Source of the DNA: Dinoroseobacter sp049800835 | GTDB lineage: Bacteria; Pseudomonadota; Alphaproteobacteria; Rhodobacterales; Rhodobacteraceae | Direction of reading: 5' to 3' | Assembly: GCF_049800835.1 (NCBI RefSeq) | Contig: NZ_JBNAFU010000001.1 | Span: 124,001-188,000 of the forward strand | Length of the DNA: 64,000 nt | Position numbers and translations under genes: made by a program | In this document: positions 1-8,688 of the stretch, piece by piece | How positions within the stretch are numbered: the stretch's first letter is position 1 | Layout: each line of letters begins with the position of its first letter | Notes under the pieces: generated by a model | Told to the model about the DNA's origin: nothing | Database searches by the model: none | The model's input: the letters and a program-made list of their open reading frames with translations, nothing else

Positions 1-1
1 A

Positions 2-1726
2 CAGGGTCAGGGGCGGATACAGCGGGGTCTCAAGGAGGCCTATATCGTGGACGGTACGGGCCAGATCCGCGTCCGCGGAGAGCGGTCCTACCTGTTCGAC
101 TTCGAGGCGCCACCGGCGTCGGCTTTCGGAGGACAGGCAGGGGTGCCCGTGACCATAGAGGATTGGGCAAACAACGAGTTGCGCGCCCTCGTGCCGCTGC
201 GCTCGCGGCTTGATCACTACCTATACATCAGCCGCGAGGTGGATGGCGAGATCCTGACATTGCTGGACGATACCCAGGAAACAGCGCAGCTGTACCGCCA
301 GCTTGAGGATGAACGTGGGCGGCTTTTGTTCGAGTTTGGTCTGCTCTATCTGGGGTTCGCGGTGATCCTGATCACGGCGGCGATCTGGCTCGGGCTGTGG
401 CTGGCGGAGCGGCTGTCGCGGCCTGTGGGGCGGCTGGCCGGGGCGGCGCAGCGCGTCGGGGCAGGGGACCTGGATGTAAAGGTTCCCGAGTTGCCCGGCG
501 ATGACGAGATCGCGATGCTGGGTCGGCTCTTCAACCAGATGACACGGCAATTGAAGGCGCAGCGTGATGCGCTCTTGGAAAACACCCGCCAGATCGAACG
601 CCGCCGCAGGCTGTTCGACTCCGTTCTGGGGTCGGTAACCGCAGGGGTGATCGGCCTTGATCCCGAGGGCAAGGTCGATTTCATGAACCGCTCCGCTGCG
701 GGGTTGCTCTCGCTTGAGGGTGCGTCCATTTCGGGCCGGACGTTGGCGCAGATCGCACCGGAGTTTCAGGCCCTGTTCGCCAAACTCCGTGCCAGTCCGC
801 GCGAGGTCGCGCAGGCGGAGGTGGCGATGACGCGCCACGGCCGCGCCGAGAACCTGCTGGTTCGGATCGCGCGCAGAACAACGCAGGACAATCGGCTCGA
901 GGGCTACGTGGTTGCCTTCGATGATGTGACCGACCTCGCCACCGCGCAGCGGATGGCGGCCTGGGGCGATGTGGCGCGCCGGATCGCGCACGAGATCAAG
1001 AACCCGCTAACCCCGATCCAATTGTCCGCGGAACGGATGAAGCGCAAGTTTGGCCCGCAACTCGGCGAAGACAGCGGGGCCTTGGTCGAACTGGCGGACG
1101 TGATCGTGCGCCAGACCAACGACCTGCGGCGCATCGTGGACGAGTTCTCGAAATTCGCGCGGATGCCGGAACCGGAAACCGCAACCAACGATCTGAACGA
1201 ACTGGTGCGCGACGCGGTCCTGTTGCAGCGCTCGGGCCAACCGGGAACCGAGATCAAGATGACCCTGCCCGATGCTCCGGTGAACGGAGAGTTCGACCCG
1301 ACACTGCTGTCACAAGCCCTGACAAACTTGCTGAAGAACGCAGGGGAAGCTATTGAAACAAGATCGGAAAATCAGCCTGAAGATACGCGTCCGGCAGAGA
1401 TCCGCGTGTCCCTCACGCTGGACGGCGATGAAGCCGAGCTGATAATTGCAGACAATGGCACGGGCCTGCCATCGAACCCGGAAAAGCTGTTCGAGCCCTA
1501 CGTGACGACGCGCGACAAGGGCACCGGGCTCGGCCTGCCGATCGTGCGCAAGATCATCGAAGAACACGGCGGAACGCTGTCTCTGCGGCCCGCCGACCCG
1601 TTCACGCCGGAGGCCGCGCCGGGTGCCGCGGCAGTCATTCGCCTGCCGGTGCATGATGCCGACGCCCGCACCAATGACGACCGTCTCTCCGATCCCTCCC
1701 TTCCACATTCAGAAAAGATGGCCTGA
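2..1726 (+). CDS. ntrY: Nitrogen regulation sensor histidine kinase NtrY, 5' truncated by window edge
   Basis: Membrane histidine kinase that phosphorylates NtrX. The reading frame is open to the first bases of the window, so the N-terminal membrane part is missing and the GTG at 47 is internal. Visible in order: end of the periplasmic sensor, a membrane segment (about 340-400), a HAMP linker, a PAS domain (about 600-910), a HisKA box RRIAHEIKNPLTP with the phospho-accepting His at 989-991, and an ATPase domain with an N box (NLLKNAGEA) and G boxes (DNGTGLP, GTGLGLPIV). ntrX follows after 3 bases, so the two are co-transcribed. Family call is secure; the true start lies outside the window. 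Confidence 0.95.
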   Translation, partial: QGQGRIQRGLKEAYIVDGTGQIRVRGERSYLFDFEAPPASAFGGQAGVPVTIEDWANNELRALVPLRSRLDHYLYISREVDGEILTLLDDTQETAQLYRQLEDERGRLLFEFGLLYLGFAVILITAAIWLGLWLAERLSRPVGRLAGAAQRVGAGDLDVKVPELPGDDEIAMLGRLFNQMTRQLKAQRDALLENTRQIERRRRLFDSVLGSVTAGVIGLDPEGKVDFMNRSAAGLLSLEGASISGRTLAQIAPEFQALFAKLRASPREVAQAEVAMTRHGRAENLLVRIARRTTQDNRLEGYVVAFDDVTDLATAQRMAAWGDVARRIAHEIKNPLTPIQLSAERMKRKFGPQLGEDSGALVELADVIVRQTNDLRRIVDEFSKFARMPEPETATNDLNELVRDAVLLQRSGQPGTEIKMTLPDAPVNGEFDPTLLSQALTNLLKNAGEAIETRSENQPEDTRPAEIRVSLTLDGDEAELIIADNGTGLPSNPEKLFEPYVTTRDKGTGLGLPIVRKIIEEHGGTLSLRPADPFTPEAAPGAAAVIRLPVHDADARTNDDRLSDPSLPHSEKMA

Positions 1727-1729
1727 TCC

Positions 1730-3127
1730 ATGAACGACATTCTGATCATTGACGACGAACGCGACATCCGGGAACTTGTATCCGATATTCTGAAGGATGA
1801 GGGCTACGCGACCCGCGCTGTTGGCAACGCGGATGATTGCATGGCCGCAATCGAAGCTGATCCACCCGGCCTGATGATCCTCGATATCTGGCTCAAGGAC
1901 AGCAATATGGACGGGATCGACATCCTGACCCAAGTGAAGCGTGAGCGGCCCGAGATTCCGATCGTGATCATTTCAGGCCACGGCAATATCGAAATCGCCG
2001 TCGCTGCGATCAAGCAGGGCGCCTATGACTTCATCGAAAAACCCTTCAATATCGATCAGTTGCTGGTTGTCGTTAAGCGCGCGATGGAGGCGTCGAGCCT
2101 GCGACGTGAAAATGCCGAACTGCGCCGCCAGGGGCCTGTCGCCACGGAAATGCTGGGCGCGTCGCCTGCGATGAAGGCGCTGCGCGGGCAGCTTGACAAA
2201 GTGACCAAGTCCAATGGTCGCGTCATGCTCACCGGCCCAGCCGGGAGCGGCAAGGAAATTGCGGCGCGTTACATTCACGCCAATTCCAACCGGGCCAATG
2301 CACCGTTCGTTTCCGTGAACTCGGCTGCGATTGAACCTGAGCGCATGGAAGACGTGTTGTTCGGACGTGAAGGGGCGGACCGCGCAATTGAAAAGGGTCT
2401 TCTGGAACAGGCCGATGGCGGGGTGATCTTCTTTGATGAGATTGCGGATATGCCGCTTGGCACGCAGTCCAAGATCCTGCGCGTGCTCGTTGATCAGCAA
2501 TTTCAGCGCGTGGGCGGGTCCAGCAACATCCGGGTGGACCTGAGGGTCATCTCGTCTTCCACCAGCAACCTCGAACACGCCGTGGAGGCGGGCCGCCTGC
2601 GGCAGGAGCTTTACCATCGGCTCAACGTGGTGCCGATCGAAGTGCCGTCCCTGTCAGAGCGGCGGGAGGATATTCCCGAACTGGCACGCGCTTTCATCGG
2701 CCAGTTCAACGAAACCCAGGGGCTGCCGAACCGCGCACTCAGCGAAGAGGCCGAAGCGTTGCTGCAAACCATGGTGTGGCCGGGTAACGTGCGCCAGCTG
2801 CGCAACGTGATCGAACGCGTGCTGATCCTCGGCAACGACAGCGGCGAGATCGCTGCGAGCGAGCTTCCCAGCCTCGATGCCGCGCCCGAAGCCGACAGCG
2901 GTGTTCTGGTCAGCGGTGCGTTGGCAACACTGCCGCTGCGGGAGGCGCGGGAACTCTTTGAACGGGAATACCTGATGGCCCAGATCAATCGGTTCGGCGG
3001 GAATATCTCGCGCACCGCCGCGTTCGTCGGAATGGAACGCTCCGCTCTACACCGCAAGCTCAAGTCACTCAACGTGGTGACGACCTCCCGCGCGGGGGCT
3101 CGGGTGGCGCGCGTCGAGGATGCCTGA
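1730..3127 (+). CDS. ntrX: Response regulator NtrX (AAA+ type, GAFTGA motif absent)
   Basis: Partner of NtrY in nitrogen and redox control. 465 residues: a receiver domain with acidic pocket D8/D9 and phospho-acceptor D52 (MILDIW), an AAA+ module with a Walker A-like GPAGSGKE and Walker B VIFFDE, and a C-terminal Fis-type helix-turn-helix (NISRTAAFVGMERSALHRKL). The stretch that normally carries GAFTGA for sigma-54 contact reads LFGREGADRAIEKGLLEQ, so the loop is shortened and the motif is absent. This points to control without sigma-54, as inferred for other NtrX proteins of this group. It is coupled to ntrY by a 3-base gap. Confidence 0.95.
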   Translation: MNDILIIDDERDIRELVSDILKDEGYATRAVGNADDCMAAIEADPPGLMILDIWLKDSNMDGIDILTQVKRERPEIPIVIISGHGNIEIAVAAIKQGAYDFIEKPFNIDQLLVVVKRAMEASSLRRENAELRRQGPVATEMLGASPAMKALRGQLDKVTKSNGRVMLTGPAGSGKEIAARYIHANSNRANAPFVSVNSAAIEPERMEDVLFGREGADRAIEKGLLEQADGGVIFFDEIADMPLGTQSKILRVLVDQQFQRVGGSSNIRVDLRVISSSTSNLEHAVEAGRLRQELYHRLNVVPIEVPSLSERREDIPELARAFIGQFNETQGLPNRALSEEAEALLQTMVWPGNVRQLRNVIERVLILGNDSGEIAASELPSLDAAPEADSGVLVSGALATLPLREARELFEREYLMAQINRFGGNISRTAAFVGMERSALHRKLKSLNVVTTSRAGARVARVEDA

Positions 3128-3133
3128 CCACGC

Positions 3134-3601
3134 TCAGGGTGACAGGATCACCGGGCCAAGCCCCTGAAGTTGCGCGCCGCAGCTTTGCTGCGTGATCGCG
3201 GGTTGGCGATACTCGTTCAACACCACGGTCTGGCGCTGCACGTCCGTCGAACAGCCCGGTATCTGTTTCGGGGTGTAGCCCTTGCGGCTCATGCAGCTTT
3301 GCATCAGAGCCAATCGGCGCCCTTCGTTGATGTCAACGCGCCGGGTATCGACGCTCAGGCCAACGCCGGTGCCATTGCTGTACCAGCCGGATGACCAGCC
3401 CGTTCCGACGCCAACGGTCGCGCCATAGCTCGTCTGGTTCTGGATAATCACCGGCGCCTGGCTTTCGGCAGTGGCGAGGCATGCGGAATAGTCCGTGGAA
3501 AAACGCGTAACGCTGACATCTTGCTTGTCATAGACGATGATCGGGGCGGGGGCACAGGCCGCGAGTGCCAAACCGCATGCCAGAAGTCCGAACCAGCGCA
3601 T
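3134..3601 (-). CDS. Putative lipoprotein, four-cysteine family, copy A
   Basis: 155 residues, unknown function. It begins with a lipoprotein signal, and the lipobox ends at Cys16 (LALAAC). The mature part has four further cysteines that could form two disulfides in the periplasm. The middle is Gly/Ser-rich. It shares with the neighbouring gene the motifs SVxRxSxDxxxC, VDxNEGRR, QxCMxxxGY, YRQP and QSC, ending in GPVI. It lies 6 bases from its upstream paralogue, so the two form a small operon on the opposite strand inside the usual ntrX-trkA interval. No domain name can be assigned from memory. Confidence 0.75.
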   Translation of the reverse strand: MRWFGLLACGLALAACAPAPIIVYDKQDVSVTRFSTDYSACLATAESQAPVIIQNQTSYGATVGVGTGWSSGWYSNGTGVGLSVDTRRVDINEGRRLALMQSCMSRKGYTPKQIPGCSTDVQRQTVVLNEYRQPAITQQSCGAQLQGLGPVILSP

Positions 3602-3606
3602 CCGGG

Positions 3607-4053
3607 CTATCCTGCCACGCTGGCCGGGGCGACGATCACCGGGCCGATCCCGTCAATTTTCACCGCGCAGCTTTGATCGGAAAACGATGGTTGGCGATAG
3701 GCGCCATCAATGTCGACCGGCGTGCCGGAACATCGGGGCACTTCGCGCACCCGATAGCCGGCATCGATCATGCATTGCTGTAGCGCAACTGCGCGCCTTC
3801 CCTCATTCACATCGACAATGTCACGTTCCCGGTCCCATTCCCAACGTGGCGCGCGACCATACCCGCGACTGCGAAACTTGCGTTCATAGGTATAGATCAC
3901 CTGCACGTCCTGCGGCGCTTCCGCCAGCGCGCGTGCCGAACAGGTTTGCAGGTCCGACGACAGGCGCGAGACGGACACCCCCGTCTTGTCGAACGCCACC
4001 ACTGGACCGCAGGCTGCAAGAACAAGGGGGGCCAAAAGCAGTTTTCGTGTCAT
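3607..4053 (-). CDS. Putative lipoprotein, four-cysteine family, copy B
   Basis: 148 residues, paralogue of the gene just downstream. The lipobox VLAAC puts the lipidated residue at Cys15. The four mature cysteines sit in the same order and contexts as in copy A: SDLQTC, LQQCM, PRCS and DQSC. The central stretch differs: basic and aromatic here, Gly-rich in copy A. It is probably the first gene of a two-gene operon transcribed divergently from trkA, with about 105 bases between the two starts for both promoters. Function unknown. Confidence 0.75.
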   Translation of the reverse strand: MTRKLLLAPLVLAACGPVVAFDKTGVSVSRLSSDLQTCSARALAEAPQDVQVIYTYERKFRSRGYGRAPRWEWDRERDIVDVNEGRRAVALQQCMIDAGYRVREVPRCSGTPVDIDGAYRQPSFSDQSCAVKIDGIGPVIVAPASVAG

Positions 4054-4159
4054 CTGGGGCTCCGGAACGCACAGTACTGTTTGACCTTAGCCCATCGCGG
4101 GCCTTTTCCTCAACGCAAGGCTGCGTTATCCCGGCATGACAGGTTCTCGCGAGGCGGGC

Positions 4160-5536
4160 ATGAAGGTTATCATTTGCGGCGCAGGGCAGGTCGGCTGGCA
4201 GATCGCACGCCACCTGTCAGGGGAACGCAACGACGTCACCCTGATCGACAACAATCCCGATCTGATCCGGCGGGCGACAGACACGCTGGATGTGCAGGGA
4301 ATCACCGGCTTTGCGTCCTATCCCGACATACTGCGTGCCGCGGGTGCGCAGGACGCCGATATGGTGATCGCGGCCACGTTCTCGGACGAGGTGAACATGG
4401 TCGTGTGCCAGATCGCGCATTCGATCTTCGAAGTGCCGCGCAAGATCGCCCGCCTGCGGGCGCGCAGCTATCTCAACGCGATCTATTCCGACCTTTACCG
4501 GCGCGATCACCTGCCGATCGATGTGGTGATCAGCCCGGAGCGTGAGGTGGCAGAGGCCGCCTTACAACGCCTCGCGGCCCCGGCGGCGTTTGACACTGAA
4601 TATTTTCTGGGCGGGAAGGCGCAGCTTCTGGGCATCACGCTGGACGCGGATTGCCCGGTCCTCGCAACCCCGCTACGCCAACTGACCGACCTGTTCTCCA
4701 CCCTGCAATCCATCGTTGTTGGCATCCGGCGCAAGGGAACGCTGTTTGCGCCCGAACCGGGCGACCAGTTGTTTGCCGGCGACCAGATATACCTGTTTAC
4801 GGACGTGGCAGATATCGTGCGCACGCTGGAGGTGTTCGGCAAGCAAACCCGCAAACAGGAACGGATCATCATCGTCGGGGGCGGCAATGTGGGCCTGTCG
4901 GTCGCGCGCACGCTTGAAAAGCGAGAGCACCGGGTTCGCGTGAAGATGATCGAAAGAGACAGGGCGCGTGCAGAGTACGCCGCAGATGCGCTGGAGCGTA
5001 CGATCGTCCTGAATGGCGACGGGCTTGATTCCGAACTGCTGCAAGAGGCCAATATCGACAAGGCCGATGCGGTGCTGACCGTGACCGATGACGACAAGAC
5101 CAACCTTCTCGCCTCCGTGCGGGCCAAATCCGAGGGGTGCCCTGTCTCCATCGCGCTCGTCAACGACCCGACGCTGGTACCGCTGCTGAACCCGCTTGAT
5201 ATCGACGCCTACATCAACCCGCGGGCCACGACTGTCAGTTCGATCCTGCGCCACATCCGGCACGGGCGCGTGCGGGCGGTCTATTCCATCGGCGATGCCG
5301 AGGCGGAGGTGATCGAGGCGCAGGTCCTGTCCACCTCGCCCCTCGCGGGGCAGCTGGTGCGCGACGTGGGTTTCCCCGAAGGCGTGCTGGTGGCGGGCCT
5401 TCTGAAGAAGGGCAAGGTTTTGCGTGTGTCCGGCGGCACGCGGATCGAAGAGGGCGACGTGATCGTCATGTTCGCCCTGTCCGAGGATGTCCCGGAGGTG
5501 GAGCGGCTCTTGCAGGTCTCCATCGATTTCTTCTGA
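4160..5536 (+). CDS. trkA: Trk system potassium uptake protein TrkA
   Basis: Peripheral cytoplasmic NAD-binding regulator of the TrkH potassium channel. It contains two RCK modules: the first Rossmann loop GAGQVG is at residues 7-12, the second (GGGNVG) starts near residue 237, and each is followed by a TrkA-C domain. I chose ATG 4160 because it places the first Rossmann strand at the N-terminus and gives 458 residues, the usual family length, with a purine-rich GAGGCGG just upstream. An in-frame ATG at 4136 would add eight residues. Its stop overlaps the trkH start by one base (TGATG), so the two are coupled. Confidence 0.96.
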   Translation: MKVIICGAGQVGWQIARHLSGERNDVTLIDNNPDLIRRATDTLDVQGITGFASYPDILRAAGAQDADMVIAATFSDEVNMVVCQIAHSIFEVPRKIARLRARSYLNAIYSDLYRRDHLPIDVVISPEREVAEAALQRLAAPAAFDTEYFLGGKAQLLGITLDADCPVLATPLRQLTDLFSTLQSIVVGIRRKGTLFAPEPGDQLFAGDQIYLFTDVADIVRTLEVFGKQTRKQERIIIVGGGNVGLSVARTLEKREHRVRVKMIERDRARAEYAADALERTIVLNGDGLDSELLQEANIDKADAVLTVTDDDKTNLLASVRAKSEGCPVSIALVNDPTLVPLLNPLDIDAYINPRATTVSSILRHIRHGRVRAVYSIGDAEAEVIEAQVLSTSPLAGQLVRDVGFPEGVLVAGLLKKGKVLRVSGGTRIEEGDVIVMFALSEDVPEVERLLQVSIDFF

Positions 5537-7041
5537 TGTTGCTTGCCGCGCGATCCGTTCCACTGTTCGTGCAGGTGTGCGCGCTCGGGGCGGCTGCGAT
5601 GTATGCACCGGCGATTTTCGGAGCCGCGACCCGCGACCTGGATGCGGGGCGGCCGTTCTTCTACGGTGCCACGCTTTTTCTGATCCTGCTGGTGCTGGTC
5701 GGACTTGCCACGTCGCGCAGAACACGGCGTATCGACGGGCGGGCCTATCTTGCGACGCTTCTGGCCATTTACACGCTCTTGCCGGTCATGCTCGCCCTGC
5801 CGCTGCGCGAGGCCGTACCGGCAAGCAGTTTCCTGAACGCCTATGTCGAGATGGTCTCGGCCCTGACAACCACCGGGGCCAGCGTGTTCGACCCGGACCG
5901 TCTGCCCATGACCGTGCACCTGTGGCGTGGGATCGTGGGCTGGTTCGGCGGGCTCCTGATCTGGATCACCGCCTTCGCCGTGCTTGCGCCGCTGACCCTC
6001 GGCGGGTTCGAGGTCACTTCCGAAACCGAGGTTGGGAGCGGCAATGCGCGGGTTTCCGGCGCCTATGCCGACCCGCACGACCGGGTCATGCGGTTCGCGG
6101 GCCGTCTGACCCCGATCTATGTTACCCTGACTGCGGCACTGTGGCTGTTTCTGGTCATCGCGGGCCAGCAACCTGCTTCGGCCTTGCTGCACGCCATGGC
6201 GACGCTGTCGACCTCCGGCATCTCGACGGGTCAAACCGTCGGGGAGGCGGGCGGCGGGTTCGGAGCCGAGCTTGCCGTTTTCGCGTTCTTCTTCTTTGCG
6301 GTGACCCGGCGCCTGTTCGAGGGGGGGCTTCATCCCGATTGGCACCTGATCCGCCGTGACCGGGAATTACGCATCGCATTGATCTTCATCTCCGCCGTTC
6401 CGGTGTTCCTGTTCTTTCGCCACTGGGTCGGTGCGTTCGAGGTGGATGGAACGCTGAACAGCGAGGCATTGCCGGCGCTCTGGGGTGGCATTTTCATGGT
6501 TTTGTCTTTTCTGACGACCACCGGGCTAGAGTCCGCCAGTTGGGACGAGGCGCAGAACTGGTCAGGGTTGCAAACGCCGGGCCTCCTGCTGGCGGGGATC
6601 GCGCTGTTCGGCGGCGGGGTTGCCACGACAGCGGGCGGGGTGAAGCTGCTGCGGGTCTATGCGCTTTACAAACACGGGGTCCGCGAGATGGAGCGATTGA
6701 TCCATCCGTCGTCGATCGGGCGGGCCGGGTATGCCGGGCGGCGTCTGCGCCGCGAAGGGGCGGCGATCGCGTGGATCTTCTTCATGCTGTTTGCACTGTC
6801 GATCGCCGGGGTGATGGCGCTCCTGTCGCTGACCGGCATCGCTTTCGAAGAGTCGGCAATTCTGGCGATTGCATCGCTCGCCACCACCGGTCCTGTCGCC
6901 GTGATCGCCAGCGAAGCTCCCATTGTTTACAGTGCGCTGCCGGACATGGCCAAAGTCATCCTGTGCGGGGCAATGGTGCTGGGACGGATGGAAACCCTGG
7001 CCATCCTTGCGCTTCTCAATCCTGACTTCTGGCGAAACTGA
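5536..7041 (+). CDS. trkH: Trk-type potassium channel subunit TrkH
   Basis: Integral inner-membrane subunit for potassium uptake, gated by TrkA. 501 residues, hydrophobic throughout, with the repeated membrane-pore-membrane plan. Pore-loop signatures of the TTTGAS/TSGIS/TTTGLES/ATTGP type can be seen in each of the four repeats. It starts at an ATG that overlaps the trkA stop (TGATG), so translation is probably coupled. Placement next to ntrYX and upstream of hfq is common in alphaproteobacteria. Confidence 0.95.
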   Translation: MLLAARSVPLFVQVCALGAAAMYAPAIFGAATRDLDAGRPFFYGATLFLILLVLVGLATSRRTRRIDGRAYLATLLAIYTLLPVMLALPLREAVPASSFLNAYVEMVSALTTTGASVFDPDRLPMTVHLWRGIVGWFGGLLIWITAFAVLAPLTLGGFEVTSETEVGSGNARVSGAYADPHDRVMRFAGRLTPIYVTLTAALWLFLVIAGQQPASALLHAMATLSTSGISTGQTVGEAGGGFGAELAVFAFFFFAVTRRLFEGGLHPDWHLIRRDRELRIALIFISAVPVFLFFRHWVGAFEVDGTLNSEALPALWGGIFMVLSFLTTTGLESASWDEAQNWSGLQTPGLLLAGIALFGGGVATTAGGVKLLRVYALYKHGVREMERLIHPSSIGRAGYAGRRLRREGAAIAWIFFMLFALSIAGVMALLSLTGIAFEESAILAIASLATTGPVAVIASEAPIVYSALPDMAKVILCGAMVLGRMETLAILALLNPDFWRN

Positions 7042-7165
7042 GCCACCTGCCTGCTATGTCATTGTCATTGGGGGTGGAATCGGCCACAAAGTGGCTAGAT
7101 ATTCAAAGGCAAGCGCACGAAATTGCTTCAGGCTCTGCGCAAAACAAAGAAAAAAGGCACACAGA

Positions 7166-7399
7166 ATGGCCAGCGACAAGCAGAATTTGCAGGATGCTTT
7201 TCTTAATCATGTTCGCAAGACAAAGGTCCCGGTGACCGTGTTTCTGATCAATGGAGTCAAGCTTCAGGGGGTGATCACGTGGTTCGACAATTTCTGCGTC
7301 CTGCTGCGCCGCGATGGTCAGAGCCAGCTGGTCTATAAACACGCGATTTCGACCGTCATGCCGACCCAACCCATCAGCCTTTACGAAGGTGAAGACTGA
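7166..7399 (+). CDS. hfq: RNA chaperone Hfq
   Basis: Hexameric Sm-like protein that helps small RNAs pair with mRNAs. 77 residues, typical of alphaproteobacterial Hfq, which lacks the long acidic tail. Sm1 (FLINGVKLQGVITWFDNF) and the Sm2 YKHAISTV box are present, with Y57-K58-H59 in the proximal-face pocket and Gln9 near the equivalent of E. coli Gln8. Start ATG 7166 follows a purine-rich AAAAAAGG. The stop TGA at 7397-7399 overlaps the probable hflX start. A predicted sRNA at about 30.6 kb is a candidate client. Confidence 0.97.
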   Translation: MASDKQNLQDAFLNHVRKTKVPVTVFLINGVKLQGVITWFDNFCVLLRRDGQSQLVYKHAISTVMPTQPISLYEGED

Positions 7400-8688
7400 C
7401 CGACCTGCAAGAGCATAAGGCTGCGCCGACCCGCGCGCTCGTCCTGCATCCCGAACTGACCTCGGACCGTGATCGCCGCAATGCGCCCGATGCGCTGTCG
7501 GAGGCGGTATCGCTTGCGGGTGCACTCCCCGACCTCGACGTTGTCGGCGGTGACATCGTTCGGCTGCCCAAACCTCAGCCCGGTTTGTTGTTTGGATCGG
7601 GCAAGCTCGATGAACTGGGCAGCCGGATCGAGACCGAGGAGGTGGGCCTCGTTCTGATTGACGGGCCTGTCACGCCGGTTCAGCAACGCAATTTGGAACG
7701 AGCGTGGAAGACCAAGATCCTCGACCGGACGGGCCTGATCCTTGAGATTTTTGCAGATCGCGCGCGCACCCGCGAGGGGGTGTTGCAGGTGGAGCTGGCT
7801 GCGCTGAGCTATCAGCGCACCCGGCTGGTACGGTCCTGGACCCACCTGGAGCGTCAGCGCGGTGGGCTCGGCTTCGTCGGGGGGCCGGGGGAGACACAGA
7901 TCGAGGCGGACCGCCGTGCCATCGACGACGCGATGACCCGCATCCGGCGGCAACTGTCGAAGGTGGTGAAAACCCGCGAGTTGCACAGGGCCGCCCGGCG
8001 CAAGGTCCCGTTCCCCATCGTAGCGCTCGTGGGTTATACGAATGCGGGCAAGTCCACGTTGTTCAATCGTTTGACCGGCGCGGACGTGTTGGCGAAGGAC
8101 ATGCTGTTCGCCACACTTGACCCGACCATGCGGTCGCTGGAATTGCCCGACGGAACAGAGATCATCCTGTCGGACACGGTGGGGTTCATCTCTGATCTGC
8201 CCACGGAACTGGTCGCGGCCTTCCGTGCCACGCTCGAAGAGGTTCTGGAGGCGCACCTGATCGTCCATGTGCGCGATATCTCGCATCCCGAAACCGAAGC
8301 GCAGGCGCGCGATGTTCTGGCGATCATGGACCGTCTGGGCGTGGCCGAGGAAACGCCGGTTCTGGAGGTGTGGAACAAGATCGACCAACTGCCCGCCCCG
8401 GAAGAGGAGGCCATGATCACCGCCGCAGACCGGCACGAGAAGGTGTTTGCGATCTCGGCTCTGAATGGCACCGGGTTCGAGGCGCTCACACAAGGGATAT
8501 CAGCGCATTTGTCAGAGCCGCGCGTGGCCGAGGATCTGCATCTGGCTTTTGCCGAAGGGCGGGCGCGGGCGTGGTTGTTCGAACAGGGTCTGGTGGAGCA
8601 TGAAAACCTGAGCGAGACCGGTTACAACCTGCACGTTGTCTGGACAGCCCGGCAGAAAGCGGCGTTCGAGAAAGCGTTTCCGGGCTAG
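7396..8688 (+). CDS. hflX: GTPase HflX, apparent CTG start
   Basis: Ribosome-associated GTPase. It has an N-terminal HflX domain, then a G domain with G1 GYTNAGKST, G3 DTVGF and G4 NKID. The frame opens just after a TGA at 7390-7392, and homologous-looking protein (TDLQEHKAAPTRALVLHPEL) begins at once. The first conventional start in frame is TTG 7585, which would remove about 63 N-terminal residues. The best fit is CTG 7396 overlapping the hfq stop (CTGA), giving 430 residues, the family's usual size. The stop interlocks with that of the convergent neighbour (CTAG). Product is secure; the start codon is inferred. Confidence 0.93.
   Translation: MTDLQEHKAAPTRALVLHPELTSDRDRRNAPDALSEAVSLAGALPDLDVVGGDIVRLPKPQPGLLFGSGKLDELGSRIETEEVGLVLIDGPVTPVQQRNLERAWKTKILDRTGLILEIFADRARTREGVLQVELAALSYQRTRLVRSWTHLERQRGGLGFVGGPGETQIEADRRAIDDAMTRIRRQLSKVVKTRELHRAARRKVPFPIVALVGYTNAGKSTLFNRLTGADVLAKDMLFATLDPTMRSLELPDGTEIILSDTVGFISDLPTELVAAFRATLEEVLEAHLIVHVRDISHPETEAQARDVLAIMDRLGVAEETPVLEVWNKIDQLPAPEEEAMITAADRHEKVFAISALNGTGFEALTQGISAHLSEPRVAEDLHLAFAEGRARAWLFEQGLVEHENLSETGYNLHVVWTARQKAAFEKAFPG

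Noticed and set aside
3537..4139. 200-codon plus-strand frame opposite the lipoproteins
   Set aside because: The minus-strand frames have lipoboxes and shared motifs; this one has neither.
5281..6345. 354-codon frame antisense to trkA-trkH
   Set aside because: Composition rich in Arg, Gly and Gln, with no domain; shadow of the Trk genes.
7381..8493. 370-codon frame antisense to hflX
   Set aside because: Antisense shadow; HflX GTPase motifs are plain on the plus strand.
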